DNA from: an uncultured Nitrospirota bacterium | GTDB lineage: Bacteria > Nitrospirota > Nitrospiria > Nitrospirales > UBA8639 | Reading direction: 5' to 3' | NCBI GenBank assembly: GCA_937139405.1 | Contig: CAKZPV010000048.1 | Coordinates: 62,001-126,000 of the forward strand | Length of the DNA stretch: 64,000 nt | Part shown: positions 28,622 through 36,213 of the stretch, in pieces | Layout of the letters: each line of letters starts with the position of its first letter | How positions within the stretch are numbered: position 1 is the stretch's first letter | Position numbers and translations under genes: made by a program | Notes under the pieces: generated by a model | Seen by the model: the letters and a program-made list of their open reading frames with translations, nothing else | Told to the model about the DNA's origin: nothing | The model's database searches: none

Positions 28622-31600
28622 CCACCACAGAATTTTTAGCGAAGGTGCAGGGACTCGGACTAGATTTATGGGTCCAGGGGGACCGGCTATGTTGCAGTGC
28701 TCCTCCTGATTCCCTCACCCCAGCCCTGCAAGCCGAATTAAAGTTACGAAAGTCTGAAATCTTAAATATCCTTCAAGCTGCCCAGGAAGAAAAAACTAAA
28801 GAAACTCTTACCCCAAAGGCATGTGATCGAAACCGCGAACTTCCTCTTTCCTTTGCTCAAGAACGTTTGTGGTTTTTAGATCGCTTACATCCTGGACTTT
28901 CAGTCTACAATTTGAGCGCATCTTTGCAATTTTTTGAGCCTCTCAACCAAACATTGGTTGAAAAAGCTTTACATGAAATTTCTCAACGCCATGAAATTTT
29001 GCGAACGACCTACTCTCAAAAGGATGGAAGACCCATGCAAGTCATTTCTACTGCTTCCTTTTTTAAATTGCAGGTAGAAGATTTTCGTCACCTTCCGCCG
29101 AACGATCAAAGGACCCGGACTCAGGCATGCATTCAGGAAGAAGCAGGGCAACACTTTGATCTGGTGTGTGGACCTTTACTTCGACTGAGATGGATTCGAT
29201 TAGCACACCAAGAACAACTCCTGATTGTGACGATGCATCATAGTATTGCCGATGCATGGTCAATTTCTGTTTTTTTTGATGAATTTGACGAGTGCTATGA
29301 ATCCCTCTCAAGTGGACAAAAAATTTCTTTACCTCCCTTACAGTTTCAGTACGCTGATTTTGCTTGTTTAGAGCGAGAAAATTTCCAAGATTTGCGGTGT
29401 GATCGTCAGATGACGTACTGGAAAAGCAAGTTAGACGGAATACCTGAACTCCTAAAGTTACCGCTAGATCGACCACGACCCGCCATCCCGCGTTTTAAAG
29501 GGGACATATTTCCCTTTTCCCTTTCCGCTGATGTTTCTGACAAACTTCGAAATTTAAGCGCCCAAGAAGGCGTCACACTTTTCATGATGCTCCTCGCTAT
29601 TTTTAAAATTCTTCTCTTTCGTTGCACGGGGCAACACGACATTGTAGTTGGCAGCCCCTTTTCAACAAGAGATCGATCGGAATATGAGCCAATGATCGGG
29701 CTCTTTGTGAACACACTGGTATTAAGAACTGATATTTCTGATAATCCACCTTTTCGAAATTTCTTGAAAAGGATTCGAGAGAATGTTCTTGAATCCCATG
29801 AATATAAAGACGTTCCATTTGAAAAGCTTGTAGAGGTTGTCAGGCCATCTCGCAACCTAGCCTATTCCCCTCTTTTCCAAGTCACATTTACTTTTCAGGA
29901 TACTCCAGGAAGCTCTGATTATAGTATGGAGAGTCTGAATTCTATGTTCGATTTAAGTTTGTTTATGGCAGATGAATATGCTGAAGAGGAAATCTACGGC
30001 TGGATGCAATACGATATCGATCTATTTAAAGTCGAGACGATACGTCGATTTTGCAACCAATTTACCACCCTTGTGGATGCCATCGTTGATGACCCTGAGC
30101 AATGCATTGGGCAGATCCCTTTCCTCGCGAATACCGAACGAGAAATCATTCTTAATGATTGGTCTGGTCACAAGAACATGGATTCCATAAATTCTTGCAT
30201 CCATAAAGAATTTGAGTCGCAGGTCTTGAAAACACCAGAAAGTATAGCGGTAATTTGCGGAGATGCCCAACTGACATTCAGAGAATTAAATCAAAGATCT
30301 AATCAATTAGCACACTACTTGAGAAAATTTCATGTCGGTCAGGATATGCTGATAGGTCTTTCTTGTGATCGATCTTTGGAGCTGATGATAGCCATATTGG
30401 CTATCCTAAAGACTGGGGCGGCCTATGTGCCGATTGACGGGAAAGCACCGCAAGAGAAAACCCTTTCTCTCTTTCGTGAAATTAATCCTGCTGTGATCGT
30501 CTGCTCACATGACTTCCCAGGAATTCAGTTTTCCTCATCTCCACACCGGATTGTTCTAGAAAAAGAATGGTCAACTATCATGAAAGAACCAGAGGACAAT
30601 CTTACCGTTGAGGTTAATCCAGATAACCTTGCCTATGTCATGTTTACCTCTGGCTCAACCGGCCGACCTAAGGGTGTCTGCATTCCTCATCGTGCAGTAA
30701 TGCGGCTAGTTACTGACAACAACTATGTCCATCTAGACTCACAAGAAGTCCTGCTCCAGCTTGCTCCCATATCATTTGATGCCTCAACCTTTGAGATTTG
30801 GGGAAGTCTTTTAAACGGAGCACAATTGATCATTTTTCCTAACCCAATACCCACCCATGAAGAATTAGGGGAGATGCTGAGTCGCCACGGAATTACAACC
30901 TTATGGCTCACCGCCGGCTTATTTCATGAAATGGCAGGTATTGCTCCCGAAGCCTTTTATCCACTTCGACAACTCTTAACCGGAGGCGATGTTGTTTCTC
31001 CTACCCTTGTCCGGCGAGTACTAGAAACGGTCGAAGACTGCACGGTCGTTAATGGATATGGCCCAACAGAAAACACGACATTTACATGTACATATTCCAT
31101 CACAAACACCGGTCAAATTGCCGAGACAATTCCACTTGGCGTTCCCATTACACGGACGCAAATCTATATTCTTGATCCATGGATTCAACCTGTTCCGATT
31201 GGCATATCTGGAGAAATCTACACAAGTGGTGAAGGTCTGGCACGCGGGTATCTCAATCAGCCAGATCTGACAGCTGCTAAATTTACTCCTCATCCTTATT
31301 CTACAAAACCGGGAGACCGCCTATACAAAACAGGGGATCTCGGTCGATGTCGTTCCGATGGAACGATCGAATTCCTGGGTCGTACCGATCGACAAATCAA
31401 AATCAGAGGATTCCGTGTCGAATTGAAAGAAATTGAGTCAGTGCTCCGCCAACACGAAAACGTAAAAGATGTTGCCGTGATCCACAAAGATAGCTCGGAG
31501 GACAAGCGTTTAGTAGGGTATATCGTTAGTGATCAACAAAAAGCCGCTCCCACCATTCAGGGGTTACGTGATTTCTTAAAACAGAAATTGCCTGACTATA

Positions 31601-32769
31601 TGACGGTATCCACATTTGTGTTCTTGGACTCCTTGCCTTTGACTTTAAATGGGAAGGTCAATTATCAGGCTCTTCCTGCTCCGCTCACTATGCAGACGGA
31701 AGAAAGGTATATCCCAGCACGGAATCCTTTCGAAACTCAGTTAACAAGAGTCTGGGAAGAAGTATTGGGGAAAAATCTCATTGGCAGAAATGAGAATTTT
31801 TTCGATCTTGGCGGGCATTCGCTTCTGGCGGTCAAACTATTCGCGGAAATCGAAAAAGTATTCGGAAAATCTCTTCCGTTATCCACTCTTTTCCAAGCTC
31901 CAACTATTGAAGAATTAACTATAGTGTTGTCTGAAGGACAACAATTAAGCTCCTGGAGATCCTTAGTCCCCATTCAAACCAGGGGATGGAAACCTCCACT
32001 CTTCTTTGTTCATCTTGTAGGAGGCAATGTCCTTAGCTTTTCAGAGTTATCTAAACTTCTAGGACAAGAGCAACCCTTCTATGGCTTACAATCAGTAGGA
32101 CTTGACGGAAAAGAAAAACCCCTTGAGCGGATAGAAGATATGGCCGCTCACTATATTCAAGAAATCCTCACGATTCAGCCCAAAGGTCCCTTCTTTTTAG
32201 CTGGTGGATGCATGGGAGGCCTAATAGCATTCGAAATGGCACAACAGCTTGTGACCAATGGGGAACAGGTGGCGTTCCTTGGGATACTCGAAAGTTGGGT
32301 ACCTGAGTCAGTAGAGTTCCATTCTTCATACAGATTCCCCAAGCTTCAGCGTCTGCAGAATAATGTAAATCATCAAATCGGTATTCTGAAGAACTCTGGA
32401 TGGCACAGTTGGTTCGACTATTTAAAACAAAAAAGTGCTGCGCTACTGGATGAGAGCAACGATACTGATATATTTGGACGAGATCAATCTGAAAAGAACA
32501 GAGATATGGTGACGGCATTTAATTATCGAGCCTTTTGTAAATACAAACTAAAACAATACAAAGGGCCGGTGACGTATTTCTTAGCTTCTGATCGTGAAGG
32601 GGTGGATGAAATTGAGGACCCACGACTAGATTGGGAAGAATTTTGTCCAAACGGATTTGAGGTGTTTCGAGTAAATGCTAGCAGTTCAGGGGAAATGCTT
32701 AAGCCCCCTCATGTTCAAATTCTCGCCAATCAGTTCAGGAAAGTGCTAAGTGCCCTACAAGAGAATTAA
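28618..32769 (+). CDS. NRPS termination module: TubC docking-C-A-PCP-TE (Val code)
   Basis: 1383 residues. TubC docking domain (1-50), condensation domain from about 75 with H-H-S-I-A-D-A (the usual final Gly is Ala), adenylation domain from about 530, carrier with LGGHSL near 1066, thioesterase from about 1127. The adenylation code reads D-A-F-W-L-G-G-T-F-K, matching valine codes. The thioesterase nucleophile motif is G-G-C-M-G-G with Cys1198 instead of Ser. The acid position 27 residues later is Glu1225, and the probable catalytic His is His1365 in P-P-H-V. It should release the finished peptide by hydrolysis or cyclisation. The start overlaps the previous stop as ATGA. Confidence 0.94.
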   Translation: MTTTEFLAKVQGLGLDLWVQGDRLCCSAPPDSLTPALQAELKLRKSEILNILQAAQEEKTKETLTPKACDRNRELPLSFAQERLWFLDRLHPGLSVYNLSASLQFFEPLNQTLVEKALHEISQRHEILRTTYSQKDGRPMQVISTASFFKLQVEDFRHLPPNDQRTRTQACIQEEAGQHFDLVCGPLLRLRWIRLAHQEQLLIVTMHHSIADAWSISVFFDEFDECYESLSSGQKISLPPLQFQYADFACLERENFQDLRCDRQMTYWKSKLDGIPELLKLPLDRPRPAIPRFKGDIFPFSLSADVSDKLRNLSAQEGVTLFMMLLAIFKILLFRCTGQHDIVVGSPFSTRDRSEYEPMIGLFVNTLVLRTDISDNPPFRNFLKRIRENVLESHEYKDVPFEKLVEVVRPSRNLAYSPLFQVTFTFQDTPGSSDYSMESLNSMFDLSLFMADEYAEEEIYGWMQYDIDLFKVETIRRFCNQFTTLVDAIVDDPEQCIGQIPFLANTEREIILNDWSGHKNMDSINSCIHKEFESQVLKTPESIAVICGDAQLTFRELNQRSNQLAHYLRKFHVGQDMLIGLSCDRSLELMIAILAILKTGAAYVPIDGKAPQEKTLSLFREINPAVIVCSHDFPGIQFSSSPHRIVLEKEWSTIMKEPEDNLTVEVNPDNLAYVMFTSGSTGRPKGVCIPHRAVMRLVTDNNYVHLDSQEVLLQLAPISFDASTFEIWGSLLNGAQLIIFPNPIPTHEELGEMLSRHGITTLWLTAGLFHEMAGIAPEAFYPLRQLLTGGDVVSPTLVRRVLETVEDCTVVNGYGPTENTTFTCTYSITNTGQIAETIPLGVPITRTQIYILDPWIQPVPIGISGEIYTSGEGLARGYLNQPDLTAAKFTPHPYSTKPGDRLYKTGDLGRCRSDGTIEFLGRTDRQIKIRGFRVELKEIESVLRQHENVKDVAVIHKDSSEDKRLVGYIVSDQQKAAPTIQGLRDFLKQKLPDYMTVSTFVFLDSLPLTLNGKVNYQALPAPLTMQTEERYIPARNPFETQLTRVWEEVLGKNLIGRNENFFDLGGHSLLAVKLFAEIEKVFGKSLPLSTLFQAPTIEELTIVLSEGQQLSSWRSLVPIQTRGWKPPLFFVHLVGGNVLSFSELSKLLGQEQPFYGLQSVGLDGKEKPLERIEDMAAHYIQEILTIQPKGPFFLAGGCMGGLIAFEMAQQLVTNGEQVAFLGILESWVPESVEFHSSYRFPKLQRLQNNVNHQIGILKNSGWHSWFDYLKQKSAALLDESNDTDIFGRDQSEKNRDMVTAFNYRAFCKYKLKQYKGPVTYFLASDREGVDEIEDPRLDWEEFCPNGFEVFRVNASSSGEMLKPPHVQILANQFRKVLSALQEN

Positions 32770-32778
32770 AAAAAGAAG

Positions 32779-33516
32779 ATGCGCTTCCAATATAAAATGA
32801 AATGGACAGAATTGATTCTTACTATTCGTATGTTACTTATATTCATCATTGCGCTGATCGTCGGCTGCACCCCTAAAGTCATTAAAATGGATGATGCGAC
32901 AAAGGGATCACTTAGTAGAGCACAACAAATTACTGCAATCCATTACATACATCCAGTTTTCGAGATGCCCTCTTATTCAACTTCCGGAGGGGCAATCGGG
33001 GGATTGATTTCAGGAATTATTGCTCGTTCCCAAGGAGAGCGGCTCGAAGAAAAATTCGGGTTGCACGACCCTATTTTGCATGTAAAAGAAAAATTCCTCT
33101 CAACGGTTCTAAATGAATTTCCCAGTCTCAAAATTTCTCAAATGTCAGCGCCATTGGAAAACGACGACGTTCATGACCTAAAAGGACAATTTTCGAAAGG
33201 GTATATTTTAGATTTCCAGACTAGACGATGGGGTATCGTAAAACACATAGAAGGATGGGAATACCTGAAGCCTTCTGGGTCGGATCGTCGCAAAGCCAAA
33301 TTCCTAGGGCGCGCTCGGCTTATAGACCCCAGTAAAAAAAGTATTCTATGGCAGGGTATTTGTGATTTAGAAGACAGCAATATCTTTACAATGGAGGATG
33401 TAAAATACTGGTACCCGGGTGAGGACAACAACCTAGAAGGATTATTTAAAATTCTTGGCTTCAGGTGTGTTAAGGAATTAGTGGAACAGTTTACTAATAC
33501 CCTTCCCTCACAATAA
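32779..33516 (+). CDS. Unknown lipoprotein at end of NRPS operon
   Basis: 245 residues that I do not recognise. A hydrophobic segment (about 12-30) ends in a lipobox I-V-G-C. Next comes a glycine-zipper-like stretch (GGAIGGLISGIIA, about residues 68-80) and a mixed alpha/beta remainder with W and D-rich motifs near the C-terminus. It starts 10 bp after the last NRPS stop, behind an A/G-rich ribosome site, so it belongs to the operon. It is the last gene before the ccmB remnant. A self-protection or export role would fit the position, but nothing in the sequence shows it. Confidence 0.75.
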   Translation: MRFQYKMKWTELILTIRMLLIFIIALIVGCTPKVIKMDDATKGSLSRAQQITAIHYIHPVFEMPSYSTSGGAIGGLISGIIARSQGERLEEKFGLHDPILHVKEKFLSTVLNEFPSLKISQMSAPLENDDVHDLKGQFSKGYILDFQTRRWGIVKHIEGWEYLKPSGSDRRKAKFLGRARLIDPSKKSILWQGICDLEDSNIFTMEDVKYWYPGEDNNLEGLFKILGFRCVKELVEQFTNTLPSQ

Positions 33517-33545
33517 GGAAAAAGAGCATTTTCCACATATTCATT

Positions 33546-33653
33546 GAAGATCCCAGTCCGATACCCTTATATTCGCAATAGCGACATCTCGCAGTGATCT
33601 TTGACATCATCTTCACTATCGTCGTCTTCTAGATCTTTGAATTCATTTTAGAT
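33546..33653 (+). pseudogene. ccmB: ccmB 3'-end remnant marking right edge of island
   Basis: Translated in the frame of 33546, this stretch reads E-D-P...Y-S-Q-stop-R-H-L-A-V-I-F-D-I-I-F-T-I-V-V-F-stop-I-F-E-F-I-L-D. The end of intact CcmB reads Y-S-Q-W-L-H-L-L-V-I-F-D-I-I-F-T-V-I-S-F-W-L-F-E-F-I-L-D-A. Over 78 gapless bases (12594-12671 against 33576-33653) I count 59 identities, including one 20-bp exact run at 33597-33616. Both stops are TAG where intact ccmB has TGG. Homology upstream fades after a two-codon indel, and the natural stop is lost. It is a non-functional fragment. Confidence 0.88.
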
Positions 33654-33774
33654 TCATACATTTCCTTACTCCTTTACCCCAGGCCCGCAAATTGGAACAA
33701 TCTGGCCTTTCGCACGTGGGGTGGTCCGTTTACAATGCCGAACATGATTCTATTGATCTATTGGAGGCATAAAA

Positions 33775-34503
33775 ATGTTAACTGTTGATTGGAAACAAAT
33801 TGGAAAGCGATTAAAACAGACGTTGGGACTCTCACATGCACCCATTGCCATTACGTTTTCTCAAGAAGCCCCGGCAAGTGTTCCTCTCCATGATGGGAAA
33901 ATGCCTGATCCGAGTGCAGATGGACGGACCGGAAAAGTCACGGCAGGCTGCGTATTTTGGATTCAATCTGAAGAACGCACTTTCACGACCAAGGCTGATG
34001 ATCATTTTAATTGCAGCGTAGGAAGTGTTACACATGGGCTAAAAACACTTGAGGAAGTGATGCAGAATGAGGATGTTCAGGGTCTGTTGGAGAGTGAATG
34101 GGTCACTCCCGAAGAAGCGATGCAACTGCCAGTCGTTAACAATCGATACAAGTTCATCACCTATGGTCCGATCTCCCAAACCAGCATTGATCCTGATGTG
34201 ATTCTTCTAAGACTGAGTGCATTTCAAGGGATGGTGCTCCATGATGCCTTTAGTGACATGCCGATTGTCGGAAAACCACAATGCCATATTATTCCCCTGG
34301 CAAAAGAGCAGAACCAAATCGCCATGAGTACGGGCTGCACACTCAGCCGTATTCGCACAGGGATGCCCCCCGATGAGATGACCTGTGCCATACCTGCGAG
34401 TCGATTCACCGAAGTAGTCGAAAAACTGGAAGCCCGGCGTGAAGCCAATGCTCGTGTTGCAAGTTACGCCAACGCGGATAGTCGGCGATTTACCAAAAAA
34501 TAA
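33775..34503 (+). CDS. DUF169 family protein
   Basis: 242 residues with the DUF169 pattern: a helical N-terminus (L-x-W-K-x-I-G-x-R-L-K-x-x-L-G-L), P-I-A-I-T-F, a cysteine motif A-G-C-V-F-W, N-C-S-V-G, a conserved ...P-I-V-G-K-P-Q-C-H-I-I-P... and S-T-G-C-x-x-S-R-x-R-T-G-M-P. The conserved cysteines and histidine suggest metal or cofactor binding, but the family has no established function that I know. A GGAGG precedes the ATG. It heads a same-strand run with a radical SAM gene (34 bp gap) and an ATP-grasp gene. Confidence 0.85.
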   Translation: MLTVDWKQIGKRLKQTLGLSHAPIAITFSQEAPASVPLHDGKMPDPSADGRTGKVTAGCVFWIQSEERTFTTKADDHFNCSVGSVTHGLKTLEEVMQNEDVQGLLESEWVTPEEAMQLPVVNNRYKFITYGPISQTSIDPDVILLRLSAFQGMVLHDAFSDMPIVGKPQCHIIPLAKEQNQIAMSTGCTLSRIRTGMPPDEMTCAIPASRFTEVVEKLEARREANARVASYANADSRRFTKK

Positions 34504-34537
34504 ACATCAGACGGCTGAGTCAATACTACAAAGCGTG

Positions 34538-36127
34538 ATGAGCAAAAATCCTTTACAACAAATGGCCGACAGGCCGCTTCAACAACCAGGCGCGATCCTT
34601 CTCATATCTTGCTATGAGTTGGGCCATCAACCGATTGGCCTGGCGCAGCCGGTCGGATTTCTTCAGCAAAAGGGCTACGCCCCGAACACCTTAGACTTGT
34701 CGGTGGAAGATCTTGATCCACAGCTCATCGAACAAGCGCGCATGATCGGTATCTCCGTGCCCATGCATACAGCATTGTCGCTGGGATGCCAGGTGGCCGA
34801 ACGTATTCGTCAGATCAATCCTGACGCTCACATCTGTTTTTATGGACTCTATGCCTCGCTGAACGCAGAATATTTACTTGGGCACCTTGCTGATTCGGTC
34901 ATCGGAGGAGAATATGAGACACCATTGGTGAATCTCCTCGACCAACTGGCTCATCATCTTCAATCGTTACAAAACACACCACACGATACCAAGACAACCT
35001 CTACGCCACAGATCGAAGGCGTGAGTCGTACAAATTCGATTACCGAGCCTTTCTTGAAAAAGATCAGTGGGCCATCCAGTAGTTCAACAAAGAACACGTC
35101 TGATAGTGCAATCTTTCCTACTCCCACACGCACCACACTGCCCATACTTTCCGAATACGCGCGTTTAGAATACCAGGGGCAGGAACATGTCGTTGGATAC
35201 GTGGAAGCAAGTCGAGGCTGTCTGCATACTTGTTTACATTGTCCCATTGTTCCGGTGTATCAAGGCCGGTTTTTCTTATTTCCTGCTTCGACCGTGTTGG
35301 ATGATATTCGCCAACAAGTCAAGGCCGGGGCCGTCCACATCACCTTAGGCGATCCAGACTTTTTGAACGGACCTGGCCATTCCCTGAACATTGTTCGGGC
35401 GATGCATGAGGAATTCCCCCACATCACCTTCGATTTCACCACCAAAATTGAACATATTTTGAAGCACCAATCGACCTTCAAAGAATTTAGTCAACTGGGA
35501 TGTCTCTTCGTTATTTCTGCAGTGGAATCGTTTAGTGAAAACGTGCTTCTTCACTTAGACAAGGGCCACACGCGCCAAGACATCTTCAAAGCGCACGATA
35601 TTCTTCAGACCGTCGGCATCACGCTTCGCCCCTCACTCGTCGCGTTCACCCCATGGACAACCTTAGAAGATTATGCGGAAATGTTTGATTTAGTTGAACA
35701 GTATGGACTCATCGACTGTATTGATCCCGTGCAATTTAGCGTACGACTTCTCATTCCTCCTAGCTCAGCTTTATTAACCCCTCCAAAAACACACTCGACG
35801 CCGATGGCTCAATTCCTGGGTTCGCTGAACCAGCAGAAATTTCAACATACCTGGGCTCACCCTGATCCACGCATGGATTCGTTACAACAGGCCGTCACGA
35901 AAGTCGTGGAGAACAGCACGAAAGCGAAGGAAGATCCGGAACACACATTTTATCGGTTGTGGGAATTAGTCTATGACACGGCCGGACTAAATTTCTCTGC
36001 ATTGAACAAAAGCATGTCCATGAACCCTCAACGAGTGCGCCCCCCCCGAATGACCGAACCCTGGTTTTGTTGTGCAGAACCGACCACGGATCAATTCCAT
36101 TCAGTCGAATACTCATCCAAACCTTAA
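34538..36127 (+). CDS. B12-binding-type radical SAM protein with CCAEP tail
   Basis: 529 residues. The N-terminal half (about 20-130) resembles the cobalamin-binding Rossmann domain found before radical SAM barrels (ILLISCYELGHQP, PVGFLQQKGY, ISVPMHTA). A Ser/Thr-rich linker of about 50 residues follows. The radical SAM motif C-L-H-T-C-L-H-C is at Cys228, Cys232 and Cys235, followed by GDPDFLNG. The C-terminus has W-F-C-C-A-E-P-T, the mark of the CUAEP/CCAEP-tail radical SAM family, in which some members have selenocysteine at the second position; here it is Cys. The reaction is unknown. The ATG at 34538 is preferred over upstream in-frame codons that overlap the DUF169 gene. Confidence 0.87.
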   Translation: MSKNPLQQMADRPLQQPGAILLISCYELGHQPIGLAQPVGFLQQKGYAPNTLDLSVEDLDPQLIEQARMIGISVPMHTALSLGCQVAERIRQINPDAHICFYGLYASLNAEYLLGHLADSVIGGEYETPLVNLLDQLAHHLQSLQNTPHDTKTTSTPQIEGVSRTNSITEPFLKKISGPSSSSTKNTSDSAIFPTPTRTTLPILSEYARLEYQGQEHVVGYVEASRGCLHTCLHCPIVPVYQGRFFLFPASTVLDDIRQQVKAGAVHITLGDPDFLNGPGHSLNIVRAMHEEFPHITFDFTTKIEHILKHQSTFKEFSQLGCLFVISAVESFSENVLLHLDKGHTRQDIFKAHDILQTVGITLRPSLVAFTPWTTLEDYAEMFDLVEQYGLIDCIDPVQFSVRLLIPPSSALLTPPKTHSTPMAQFLGSLNQQKFQHTWAHPDPRMDSLQQAVTKVVENSTKAKEDPEHTFYRLWELVYDTAGLNFSALNKSMSMNPQRVRPPRMTEPWFCCAEPTTDQFHSVEYSSKP

Positions 36128-36213
36128 AGCGTAAGAAGCAACAAAAAAAACCTGAAACCAAACTCTTTTCACCCATCACGCAACTCATAGCCATAACCCA
36201 TAAGGATACTGCC

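Noticed and set aside
12678-33545. Search for an integrase, transposase or tRNA at the island edges
   Set aside because: None found by eye in the flanking or internal spacers, so a specific mobile-element class is not claimed.
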